Shown: positions 33,845 to 45,000 of the stretch, piece by piece
Position numbering within the stretch: the stretch's first letter is position 1
Layout: every line of letters starts with the position of its first letter
Assembly: GCA_020631735.1 (NCBI GenBank)
Contig: CM036162.1
Span: 93,916,401 to 93,980,400, forward strand
Direction: 5' to 3'
Origin: Saccharum officinarum
Taxonomy: Eukaryota > Streptophyta > Magnoliopsida > Poales > Poaceae
Length of the DNA stretch: 64,000 bases
The notes under the pieces: model-generated
The model's input: the letters and a program-made list of their open reading frames with translations, nothing else
The model's database searches: none
What the model was told of the DNA's origin: nothing
Program-made: the position numbers and the translations under genes

Positions 33845-34045
33845 GATCACAAGAAGTAACTCCGGTAGCAGTTCGCGAGGAGCCGGAGGAGCAGACCGAG
33901 GTGCAAGAGCAGGAGGTGCCCGAGGCCGATGAGGAGGTCGGTGAGGATCTTCCTGAGTGTCCAGACCATCGTCCGAGCTCTTTCGAGAGAGGCAAGCCTC
34001 GGAACATTTTTCTCCCTCGGTTTGCAAATAATTTATTGATGTTTT
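33845..34045 (+). other. Short acidic ORF inside the LTR (also at 44358-44558)
   Basis: After a splice-acceptor-like TTTGCATCATACAG, an open frame encodes about 65 residues rich in Glu, Gln and Val (EEPEEQTEVQEQEVPE) and ends with a basic-aromatic segment, PRNIFLPRFANNLL. The same frame is open in the 3' LTR (44358 on) despite many base differences between the LTRs. It has no recognised domain and could be an untranslated exon or a captured piece of a host gene. Confidence 0.4.
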
Positions 34046-34989
34046 AGTTTAACTGATGCATTACGTTTAGGAGTTGTTTGCAACCATTGCTGCATTATAC
34101 CTTGTTTACCCTTTCTACCATATCCTTGTTACCTTGGTATTTGCAGTCTAGAAATGCTTAGCTTGCTTAGACCGGTAGAAGTCGGGTGATTTCCTGTCAC
34201 CTGCGAGCTATAGGTGGTTACCTGGATCTGCTTGAAAAAGTATGTCATCTGAGAATAACTAAGTGTTAATGTGAATTGAGACTGAACGGAAACTTACAGG
34301 GTTTCGGACTGTAGTGTTTTCCATCTGTGTCGATTAAGGACCGACCGTTGTTGGGCCTCGAGTCATGTTGAACGCATGCCTTACATTTAGTTGGCCGAAT
34401 AATGTACCTTTCGACCGCGAAGCTGGGAGATTATTCAGGCCGAGTGGATTGCCCACAACGCAATGTACCAGAGTAGTAGTGGCAGGATACGGGGGCGTGA
34501 TGATAAGACCAAAGAGCAGTCGGGCGGCCCCCGGGTACATGTGGTTCCTGGCAAGCTCGAGACTTTACCTGAATGGTTGACTCGGTGACCAATACCTCAC
34601 TTTAGCGGGTGAGTGAGATTTGTGTAAGGAATAAATTACCAGCTGGTTAATAATCGATTCGAATCGCCATCGTTTACTGGATAGTGAACACTTGACTTGA
34701 GTTACTTCATCGTAGTAATTCTGATGGAACACTTGGACAGTTATATGGAATATGGCATGATGGAAGTTTTTAATAATCATTGGTTATCCTTACCTGTTTA
34801 ATTACATGTTACTCTAGTACAGGTGCAAATGTAGTTGACAGGTTAATAAAGATTTAACTTGATGCAAAGCTTTTGAAATGATTCTTTAAATGCTAGAAAT
34901 GTCTTTTTGCAATTAAGTCAGCTACCCCACCATAAAGCCTGTCATGATTCTTGGTGTCTTTTATTTTTGGTTATGTCGGGTAAGTCTAG

Positions 34990-35011
34990 CTGAGTACTTT
35001 CTCGTACTCAG
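34990..35011. promoter_or_regulatory. LTR hairpin CTGAGTAC-TTTCTC-GTACTCAG
   Basis: A perfect 8-bp stem with a 6-base loop lies about 20 bp before a TTGTTGCAG|ATG acceptor-like sequence. It is identical at 45500-45521 in the 3' LTR. Its position near the LTR end suggests a role in transcript processing or reverse transcription, but this is inference. Confidence 0.6.
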
Positions 35012-35459
35012 GGCTTTATTCCCACTTGTTGCAGATGGACAGATGTATTACGACTACTGTATCAACTGCCTTTATCCTGCGATGGGAGAAGCTTAGGACC
35101 ATGGGCAATGGTCATTCACTACATCTCATCTGATGCTTTTGTTAGAGATGATCCTGAGCTGGCACCTTATTTTGAACTCTGTGTGAGGGTGTAATTTGAA
35201 CAATGCTTCCGCTACTTTTATTTGAAACTGGTTTGTAATAACTATGTTTAAACTCTGATGTATTTGCGACATGAACTTTTATGTAACTTGTGATGGTGAC
35301 CGTTGAACTTATTACGATATTGGCCGGTATGTAAGTTGGTTTGAAATCCGTCGTGATTTCACGGACTACCGGGTTATATGGGCTTAAGTTTGTTAAATCG
35401 TCTGCTCGGTGGATGATTTTCTTACTTAATCTCGTATAATTGGTCGGTTCTGTTACAGC

Positions 35460-35471
35460 TGGCATCGGGGC
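35460..35471 (+). other. Primer-binding site (initiator Met-tRNA type, diverged)
   Basis: TGGCATCGGGGC begins 2 bases after the 5' LTR. It differs from the common plant TGGTATCAGAGC site by three transitions. Confidence 0.7.
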
Positions 35472-35721
35472 ATGGTTTAGCGTGTTTACTGTTCACAAGT
35501 GTATTTAAAATAAAAATATGTTTGGAAAACGTGATTTCCCAACTAAAACTGTGCCAGTGGTCATATCCTTTTATGCCCAGTAAGGACTCTAGGTGGCTTA
35601 TTTAAATGCTGACTTGGGGGTTCTTGCACCATATTTCTCTTTCGTTGCTCATACGGCGTGCTATTGTATGAGTGCCACTTAATTGAGTGGTAATGTATGG
35701 ATCAGTTGCCTCTACGCCTCG

Positions 35722-36248
35722 GTAAGTGTGAGATGTGAGAGCATGATCGGATACACCGCCGATCTAGGGAAAATGCTTATATGATGCTGGAGTAATTACA
35801 TGTTCTACGTATGTTTTTACAAAAGTGTCGCATGTGTGGTTGTTCCGTCCGTTGAGGCGATGCCGTCAATAGGACGATGTTTTGGGTAGTTACTACCGTT
35901 GTACGCGTATCTGGGGATTCGTGTAGAGCGTGTAGATAGATTTACTGCTTTCATGCATTCATGGGGAATTGGGCTAAAATGAATCTTCTGCACGTACATA
36001 ACAGTGTTTCTCATGTATAACGTATTAGTTACATATATGAGAGATCACCTGTATGCCACCGAATTCATCGCTAGATATCATTTATTTCCTAAGTTTGTGA
36101 GAACGTAAGAAACGTACATACATCATATTGCTTGTGCATTTCATTCATGTCATGCATTACTCCCCTTATAAATTGATTATCCCCTTTTGATAAAAATTGT
36201 ATCAACTTAAAATATGTTCTCACCGGGTAATCAAAACTTTTGCTACAG
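35722..36248 (+). other. Candidate leader intron before the H3-tail ORF
   Basis: A perfect donor, CTCG|GTAAGTG, is at 35721/35722 and a good acceptor, ACTTTTGCTACAG, ends at 36248. The very next base is the A of the ORF's ATG. Splicing would remove several leader ATGs. A second acceptor-like site, GAAATATGCAG, ends at 37627 directly before the gag ATG (37628), so one donor could serve both messages. This has not been tested. Confidence 0.4.
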
Positions 36249-37265
36249 ATGGCCCGCACGAAGCAGACTGCCCGTAAGTCCACAGGCGGAAGAGCACCCC
36301 GACACCAGTTGGCCCCGCGGGAGCGCCGCAGCACGGACACCTTTCTGAGCGAGTTTGGCATGCCAACTTTGCTTTGGAGAGTGCTCCATGATGTGGGGTA
36401 TCCAGAGGGTCAGGAGCCGGTGTACTCTTAGAGTGAGAACCAGTTAGCTGAGGATGGACTGGCAGTAGTGGAGATCACCGTCCCTACTCTTGGTGATGCT
36501 CTAGAGTGGGATGGTTGGCATTTGGATTTTGAGGGACACACTCCGGTTGAGGGTGCAGAGGGAGCAGCTTTCTGTGTCATCAGGGACATAATGAGCAGAT
36601 TTCCCAATGAGCTAGCAGCAGCCTTGGCTGGCACTTTTCCTAGAGATGATCCTCGCGATGTTATTTGGGTGCAGCCCCAAGGAAGTGCTTTAGTCAGAGG
36701 CCCAAACGAAGAACAGGCTAGCGATAACCACGCTATGAGTGCAATGTATGCAGCTATCATAGCAAACCAGGGTTTTGAGTGCACCTATTGGACGTTGACC
36801 GGTTTGCGTGGTGATGATCGGCTCAAAGCAAGAAAACAAAAGAAGAAGCAGGCACGTGCTATAGCTAGTTTGCAGGAGCAGTTGGCTGATATGAGCTTGC
36901 AACGGGACCAGGCTCGAGAGAGAGGTGATAGTGCTCTACAGCAGGTGCATACGTTGACTCAGGCCAATAATAATACAGACCGCATGATTGAACAGTTGGT
37001 TCAGAAGAGGAATGAAGCCTAGAACGAGAGGAACCTTCTGAGGCAGAGGGTCAAGGAGCTAGAGGAGTATAACGTCAACTTGCATGAGGAGTTTCACGCG
37101 CTCTACAACGGGATTGGCCCGTATGCTCCTCCAGGTGTCGCCGGTATGGACGTCGACGAGGACGAGGACGAGCCTGCAGTTGCACCTGCCGACGACGACG
37201 ACGACATTGCTACTGATGGTAGCGATGGTGACGTCTCTAACCCCGACGATGGCCCCGAGGAATAG
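36249..37265 (+). pseudogene. Extra retrotransposon ORF with a histone H3 N-terminal tail mimic
   Basis: This is a single frame of 339 codons from ATG 36249 to TAG 37263, interrupted by TAG at 36429-36431 and at 37020-37022. After the initiator Met the product begins ARTKQTARKSTGG, identical to H3 residues 1-13. It continues with R at position 14, APR, H at 18 and QLA, then departs from H3. T3, K4, T6, R8, K9 and S10 are kept; acetylatable K14 and K18 are replaced. There is no histone fold. A domain of unknown type follows (FGMPTLLWRVLHDVGYPEGQ, later DALEWDGWHLDFEGHTP), then a basic linker and coiled coil (about 36820-37110), and an Asp/Glu-rich tail (37149-37262). The ORF lies upstream of gag, an unusual place for a chromovirus. 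I do not recognise the non-H3 part beyond a loose resemblance to uncharacterised grass retroelement ORFs. Confidence 0.85.
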
Positions 37266-37627
37266 GCTAGTTGCCTTGCGTTAGCTGCTAGGCCCTGTCG
37301 CGATGACCTTTCTTTTGGTTTCTTGTACCTTGATGTATCTCGTTCGAACCTTAAGACTTGGTAGTAGGTTGGATCTTGGTTGTTTATGCGATACCTGAGC
37401 GCATAAAAGTCCAATGTATGTATGTTGGCAACGTGGTTGTGTTGGACGCGATGTTTGCATTCGAAGTAATTTAATTAGTGGTGTTGTTTTAATTGGAATG
37501 TGATTATTGTGCCACTGTCTTATTGTATGACTTTGTTCTCTCCAATGAATTTAGTATGGCATAATTTTTTATTCACTCATAATTACTATAGCTTCACTTA
37601 ATCATTACTTGTTGCTGAAATATGCAG

Positions 37628-39167
37628 ATGACAAACACTCGTCGCGCCACATATGAGGCGGCTGAGACTGGTGGTAATGGTGCCGGGGCAGGTGGGAGTA
37701 GTGAAAACAACGTCAACTATAATGAGCCACACCCGGAACCACATTTGTCGCCTCCTCCACCGCTCACTGCAGAGGTATTCTTTGCACAGTTTCTTGGAAG
37801 TCAGCGCAATGCCGAGCAGTCACAGAAAAACATGGAAGATTTTCTACGTACCATTGCCAACAATGTTCAACGTGGTAATAACCAAGGTGGTGGCAATGGG
37901 GTAAATCAGTACAGCAACTTCAAGGATTTTATGGACAACAGGCCACCAATTTTCAAGGAAGCAACCGAGCCACTTGACGCTGAAGAATGGATCAACACCA
38001 TGGAAGATAAGTTCTGTGTGTTAAGGCTGACTGAAGTACTGAAGACAGAATATGCTGCACATCAGTTACAAGGACCAGCAGGGATGTGGTGGAAGCATCA
38101 TCGCACCATCTTCCCTCCAAATGCCCAGATCTTGTGGAGAGAGTTCACTGAAGCCTTCCGTGGAGTTTATATTCCACCAGGGCTAGGAGAGTTGAGGTTG
38201 GAGAGTTCTTGGCTTTAAATCAGGGCACCAAAACTATGACGCAGTATTTGCATGCCTTCAACAATTTGTGTCGTTATGCTCCCGACATGGTTGACACCGA
38301 TGCTAAGAGAATTGCTAGCTTCAAGAGAGGGTTAAGTCCGAAGATGATGAAGCATGTGGGTACCAATACCCACGCCAGATTCAATGACTTCATCAGTGAT
38401 TGTCTGAAACAAGAGAAGAATAACAACGCGTACACTGCATCTAAGACTCGCAAGAGAGCCTTTGAGTCAGGACCATCACAGCCAAGAGTTTTCACTGCTA
38501 ATCGTTCTGCCTATCATCCGTCTACACTAGGTGCAAGGTTTAGGCCACCACAGCATAAAACCAGAACTACAAGGGACCATAGAAGCCGTATAAGATGGTC
38601 GTGCCGCCAGCAAGGACAGCCGTAGCTATGGGACAAGGCAACTCTAAGGGAGCTATAGGATCTGCTGGTACAGTGAAAGGACCCTGCTATAATTGTGATC
38701 AGCTAGGCAACTTTTCAAAGTTCTGTCCTTATCCACCTAGAAAGAAGCAACAGACCTATAATGCTCGGGTACACCACACCACCGTGGATGAGATTCCTGA
38801 GGGAGAGCCCATAACTGCTGGTAAGTTTCCTGTTAACCAAAATCCTGCAGTTGTTCTATTTGATTCTGGATCATCGCATTCTTTCATGAGTCAAGCATTT
38901 GCACGGAAACATGAACAACTATGCACAGATTTAAGTTATGGTTACCGTATAAGTTCAGCAGGGGCTGATGTTTTAACCAATCAGATGGTTAGAGGGGCAA
39001 CCCTTGAATTAGATAGTCAAAAGTTTCGAGTAAACTTGATAGTTATGCCTGGACTAGTTCTGGATGTCATCATAGGGATGAATTGGATGAAGGAATGGGG
39101 AGCAGTTATAGATACAGGAAGTCGGGTACTTACCCTTAAGGATCCTCAGGGAGAGGGTACTTTTTAG
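37628..39167 (+). pseudogene. Chromovirus gag and protease, with frameshifts
   Basis: Gag begins at ATG 37628 (an ATG six bases upstream is in the same frame). The capsid-type retrotransposon gag domain runs about 37930-38440 (PLDAEEWINTMEDKF, MWWKHH, ILWREFTEAFRG, then MTQYLHAFNNLCRYAPDMV in another frame). A frameshift lies near 38195-38200 and another near 38550, where an A-run seems one base short. TAG at 38580 follows. The zinc knuckle CYNCDQLGNFSKFC (near 38684) has Asn where the metal-binding His belongs. The aspartic protease site LFDSGSSHSF is intact (near 38855-38885), followed by the second protease motif VIIGMNW (near 39070). The frame ends at TAG 39165-39167, beyond which pol continues in the same frame. 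Confidence 0.88.
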
Positions 39168-42050
39168 GTACCGTTTCCCAAAAGAACAGACCTTGTGAGT
39201 GTGACATATGCTATGGAAGTCATTCCTATTCATCAGATTCTGGTAGTGTGTGAGTTTCCGGATATGTTTCCAGATGAGTTACCTGGTCTTCCGCCAGATA
39301 GGGATGTTGAGTTTGGAATTGAGTTAATCCCCGAGACAGCTCCAATTTCAAGGAGACCTTATAGGATGCCTCCGGATGAGTTAGCCGAGCTAAAAAAGCA
39401 ACTAGAGAAATTGTTGAAAAAGGGGTTTATCTGGCCAAGCAAGTCTGAATGGGGATGTCCTGCCTTGTTTGTGAAGAAAAAGAAAGAGGGTACCTTGAGA
39501 ATGTGTGTGGATTATAGACCTCTTAATGCTATAACTATCAAGAATAAGTATCTCTTACCTCATATTGATGTTTTGTTCGATCAGTTAGCCAAAGCCAGAG
39601 TGTTCTCCAAGATAGATTTAAGATCGGGTTACCATCAGATAAAGATTAGGCCACAAGATATACCGAAAACCGTCTTTTCCACCAGATACGGGTTGTACGA
39701 GTATCTTGTTATGTCTTTTGGCTTAACAAATGCTCCTGCATACTTTATGTATCTGATGAATACGGTTTTCATGCTAGAGTTGGACATGTTTGTGGTTGTG
39801 TTCATTGATGATATTCTAGTTTACTCTGAGAGCGAGAAATATCATGAAGAACATCTGAGAATTATCTTGACCAGACTTAGAGATCATAAGTTGTATGCTA
39901 AGTTTAGCAAATGTGAATTTTGGTTGAAGAAAGTTCCTTTCCTTGGTCATATTCTATCAGAGAATGGAGTTTCTGTAGATCCAAGTAAAGTGCAAGAGGT
40001 TATGGATTGGAAGACACCAATCACAGTTTCAGAAGTTAGAAGTTTCTTAGGATTAGCTGGTTACTATCGTCGTTTTATACCAGATTTCTCAAAGATTGCC
40101 AAGCCAATGACAAGTCTGCTACAGAAATATCACAAGTTTGTGTGGACAGAGGAGTGTGAGACAACTTTCCACACCTTGCGGAAACTGTTGACCACTGCTC
40201 CAGTTCTAGCGCAACCGGACATTGAGAAACCTTTTGATGTGTTTTGCGACGCATCAAAAACAGGGTTAGGTTGTGTTCTTATGCAAGAAGGAAGAGTCAT
40301 TGCTTATGCCTCCCGTCAGTTGAGAAAACATGAGATCAACTATCTGACACATGATCTTGAGCTTGCTGCCATAGTGCATGCATTAAAAATTTGGAGACAT
40401 TACTTACTTGGTAATGTGTGCAATATTTTCACCGATCACAAGAGTCTCAAGTACATCTTCACCCAACCTAAATTGAACATGAGACAACGAAGATGGTTAG
40501 AATTGATCAAAGATTACAACTTGAATGTGCAATATCATCCTAGAAAGGCCAATGTAGTGGCAGATGCTTTGAGTAGAAAGTCACATTGCCTGAATGCGCA
40601 ACCTTTTCTCGAAGATGGTTTTGATCTAATGCATCCTGCCGTGTTACAGAGTATTCAGATTAGTTGTTCTTTAGAGAGTAAGATAATAGAAGGCCAGAAA
40701 ATCGATAAAGGGATATTCCATATCAAAGAAAAGATTAAAGAAGAACCATCCAAGCACTTTAGAGTAGATGAACAGGACGTGTTATGGTTTGACGACCGTC
40801 TTGTTGTTCCCAAGGATCGAGAGCTTAAGAATAAACTTATGGATGAGGCTCACCTTTTGAAGTTATCTATCCATCCTAGAAGTAGCAAGATGTACCAAGA
40901 ACTAAGACCTCGTTATTGGTGGACCAAGATGAAGAAAGAGATTGCAGCATATGTAGCCAGATGTGACACATGTTGTAGAGTGAAAGCTATTCATATGAGA
41001 CCTGCCGGATTGTTGCAACCTTTGTCCGTACCTAGTTAGAAGTGGGATGACATAAGTATGGATTTCATCATAGGTTTGCCCACTACTCAGAAAGGACATG
41101 ATTCGATTTGGGTAATCGTGGATCGTCTTACAAAGACAGCTCACTTTTTACCTGTGAAGACAGATTATAGACCACCTTAATATGCAGAGAAGTATATTGC
41201 AGAGATTGTGAGATTGCATGGCATACCGAAGACTATAGTGTCTGACAGAGGGTCACAATTCACTGCTCACTTTTGGGAGCACTTGCACAAAGGATTGGGA
41301 ACTAGTTTGATTCGTAGTACTGCCTATCATCCTCAGACGGATGGTCAGACTGAAAGAGTTAATGCTATTCTGAAGGATATGTTGAGAGTTTGTTTACAAT
41401 AATAGTTATCAAGAAAGTATCAAAATAGCACCGTTCGAAGCTTTGTATGGCAGAAAGTGTAGAACACCACTAAACTGGATCGAGCCAGGAGAAAGAAGGT
41501 ATTATGGTATTGACTTCGTAGAGGAAGCCGAGAAGAAAGTTCATATCATTCAGCAAAATATGAAAGCCGCTCAATCACATCAGAAAAGCTATGCTGATAG
41601 AAGGAGGAGACCGCTTGTGTTCGAAGTTGGTGACTATGTTTATCTGAAAGTTACGCCAATGAAGAAGAAACGGTTTGGAGTACGCAGAAAGCTTGCAGCC
41701 AGATTTGTGGGACCATATAAGATCTTGGAAAGAAAAGGTCCAGTCGCTTATAAGTTAGAGTTACCTGAGACAATGGGTGCTATATTCCCAGTTTTTCATG
41801 TATCGCATCTCAAGAAGTGTTTGCGTGTTCCTGAGGAAAGAATCGAACCTCGAGGCATAAAGCTCAAGTCAGATTTGGTATATCGTGAGCAATCGGTTCG
41901 AGTGTTGGACTCTAAAGAAAGGGTTACTCGAAACAGTGTGGTGAAAACATATAAGATACAGTGGAGTCATCATGATGCAGGAGATGCAACTGGGAAACAG
42001 GTGAATATCTATAAAAAGCTTATGAAGATTTTTATAACAACTGGTTCGTA
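39168..42050 (+). pseudogene. Chromovirus pol (RT, RNase H, integrase, chromodomain), broken
   Basis: Pol continues the protease frame. RT spans about 39300-39960 with [26 protein letters not shown] and the catalytic FIDD box (near 39800-39815). RNase H includes [13 protein letters not shown], the [15 protein letters not shown]lu segment and [11 protein letters not shown]. The integrase zinc region includes [10 protein letters not shown] (near 40960), and the catalytic core has [21 protein letters not shown] and [12 protein letters not shown]. Stops interrupt it: TAG 41037 (TGG-to-TAG type) and TAA 41178 (CAA-to-TAA type). Near 41400 a deletion of some tens of bases plus a frame change removes the stretch before [21 protein letters not shown]. 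The C-terminal integrase and chromodomain region (about 41620-42050) has FHVSHLKKCL and TYKIQWSHH, then a 1-base loss near 41990 that changes the end of the chromodomain. Confidence 0.9.
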
Positions 42051-42078
42051 ACCCAAATCTCGGGACGAGATTTTTATA

Positions 42079-42089
42079 AGGGGGAGGGC
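42079..42089 (+). other. Polypurine tract of the chromovirus
   Basis: AAGGGGGAGGG followed by the last base before the LTR (42090) is the primer for plus-strand synthesis. It abuts the 3' LTR TG as expected. Confidence 0.8.
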
Positions 42090-45000
42090 TGTAACACCCC
42101 TGGGTGTTAAGCATGCATTCACATCCCAAATCATGATAATTAGCATTTCATGCATGTTCATCATCATATTGCAATATAAGTTGGAATTAATTAAATTGTG
42201 AAAAACATGTTTGAACCCTAACTTATTGCAATTGCTAGCTAAGAGTGGTAAAATTTGTTTGGCTATAACCCTAAATGACTTAGAACTAATTAACATAATT
42301 TTTGGAGCAATTTTTGTATTCAAAATCTCCCCAAATTTTGCTTTTAAAAATATTCCAGAAATATGAGTTTTTATTTAAAATTTAGACTTTAAATCACTAA
42401 TTCAAAATCTATTTAGAATTTTGAAAAGTGCCCTAAATGAAAGTTGTAGAGAATTAAATTTTGAACAACTTTTGTTTTGGGGCAACTTGTGAAAATGTCT
42501 TTTTCATCTTCAAAATTTAAATTTGAATCAAATTATAAAAGTCTAAAATTTTATTTAGAAAAGAAAAACGATTTCTTACCTTAACGGGCCGCCGCCCCAC
42601 TTCCGGCCCAATGGCCGAAGCCGGCCCGTGTCCACGTCCGCGTTCGCCTCCGCCCGCGCGCGCCCCGCGCCAGCGCAACCGGTCACATCAGGACGCGCTC
42701 GCCGCGTGGACGTTGCTCGATGTCGCCGGCGTATGGGTGGCGCCTCGGCGGGTCCCACGTCCTCGCCCACGCCTTAAGCAGCCACAGCACCGGCTTCACT
42801 TCACCCAACTCGCCTCCAGTCTCCATTTCCTCCCCTCTCGCCAGCAGCAGCCGCGGAGCCGTGGCGGACACTCGCGCCACCGTCGCCGTCGTCGCTCCGC
42901 CACCACCGCACGCCCCCACGAGCGCGTCTCCGGTCAATTCCTCCCGGCCTCAGCCCTGCCTCGTTTTCCCCCATCTGGTGCTCATGCAAATTCCGTCGCT
43001 CGAGCAAAGGTGAGACCGATTTCGGTCGTCCGTCCACCGCGGGCGCCATGGCCGCCGCTCGGCCGACGCTGTGGTCGGGAACCGTCCGCCATCCCATCTT
43101 CCCCAATTTCCACCCTTTCGCGCCCGCCTTCCTCTTGCGAATCCGTTGCTCGCTTCACCGTGTCTAGTCGTGGCCGGCAACGCCGCCGGACGCCACTGCC
43201 GCGTGGCCACGCCGCCGTGAACACCGGCAACCCCGTGGTCACGCCCCGCTCTCGCCCCCTCTCTGTTCGCTGGGCCGAGACGGCCTTGGGTCGGAGCCCA
43301 AGCCGGGCCGACTCGCCTGCCTTCCCTGCGCGCGCGCTCGGGCCGAAAGACGCATCCGGCCGAATGGATTAACTGGGCCGGCCTGCTATCAATAAGAAAA
43401 AATGGTTTTTCATTTTTCTTTTATTATTTAAGAAAGAAATACTTTGAAAAATGTTTGTGTAATCATTTTAGCTCTAAAAATTGTGAAATAAATTTTGTAG
43501 TGTTTCTTATGAGTAGATCTACAGTTTAAAAATGTTGCATGTCAAGTTTGAAATACTTTTCTGTAGGGTTTTATTTAATCACTGAAATTGCTGTTTTCTT
43601 GTTAAATATGCAATAAATCATAGAAATGTCAGAAAAGTATGGTTCTACTTGCAATAATTTTCATTTGTGATGTGCTTTCTAGGAAAAATATATGCCATGC
43701 ATGTTCTGTAGAAAAATTCTTATGTGTAGTACAAGTGTTTAATATTGTTAATAATTGTTATTTTTGCTAGAAAGAAAAATATGAATAAAACATGCATGTA
43801 ATAATTTTTTTATAGTGATTGTTTATTGTGTAGAATGTAGGAAAATTGCTAAATCTGTTGTTTGATACTTTTTATAGTATAAAGTATTTTTTTGCTCATT
43901 TTTAGGCCCTAGCTTGTTATTTTTATGTAGGCAGTTCTAGTAATCCAAATGTAATGAAATTTTTGTGGCATACTAGATTAGATGATGGTAGGCTGCTGTA
44001 ATTTTCTTAAATTTTTCTGTGCTACCAAAATAGGTGTTGCTGTTCAAACCTAGTTGTAATTAGGGTTTAATTAACCTTGTTAATGCATGACTAGTTGATA
44101 AGATCTGCTTTGGTGTATCTTTGAAGCATTTAATAAGATGTGTTGACTTAGCATAGTAGTAGTAGAAGAGAATGCAGTAGATAACATGCGCTTGTAGTAT
44201 ATGTTCTTGGATGATGTTGACTACCTTGTAGAAGAGTTGTATTTCTACTTTATGCAGTAAAGTAAACCTGTTCATCTATATTTTATTCATCATGATCATT
44301 ACACGTCATCTCTGCAATGCACCTAGGCATGAGCACTTATATGTTTGCATCATACAGGATCGCAAGAAGTAACTCCGGTAGCAGTTCGCGAGGAGCCGGA
44401 AGAGCACACCGAGGTGCAAGAGCAGGAGGTGCCCGAGGTCGATGAGGAGGTCGGTGAGGATCTTCCAGAGTGTCCAGACCACCGTCCAAGCTCTTTCGAG
44501 AGAGGCAAGCCCCGGAGCATTTTTCTTCCCCGGTTTGCAAATAATTTATTAATGCTTTACTTTAACTGATGCATTACGTTTAGGAGTTGTTTGCAACCGT
44601 TGCTGCATTATACCTTGTTTACCCTTTCTACCATATCCTTGTTACCTTGGTATTTGCAGTCTAGAAATGCTTAGCTTGCTTAGACCGATAGAAGTCAGGT
44701 GATTTCCTGTCACCTGCGAGCTATAGGTGGTTACCTGGATCTGCTTGAAAAGTATGTCATCTGAGAATAACTAAGTGTTAATGTGAATTGAGACCGGACG
44801 GAAACTTGCTGGGTTTCGGACTGTAGTGTTTTCTGTCTGTGTCGATTAAGGACCGACCGTTGTTGGGCCTCGAGTCATGTTGAACGCATGCCATACATTT
44901 AGCTGGCCGAATAATATACCTTTCGACCGCGAAGCTGGGAGATTATTCGGGCCGAGTGGATTGCCCGCAACGCACTGTACCGAAGCAGTAGTGGCAGGAT

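Larger units (their letters stand above)
31562..35457 (+). repeat. 5' LTR of the chromovirus (3896 bp)
   Basis: The LTR is very long. An AT-rich first 480 bp is followed by a GC-rich block (32055-32870) that looks like a gene promoter and leader, with a donor-like GCAAAG|GTGAGA near 32494. An AT-rich intron-like stretch follows, then an acceptor-like CATACAG at about 33844 leading into a short acidic ORF (33845-34045). A hairpin is at 34990-35011. The end is TGTTACA at 35451-35457. Confidence 0.95.

Noticed and set aside
36249..36431. A genuine histone H3 gene or pseudogene
   Set aside because: Only about 21 residues match. The sequence then diverges completely, there is no histone fold, and the frame continues into retroelement sequence between primer-binding site and gag.
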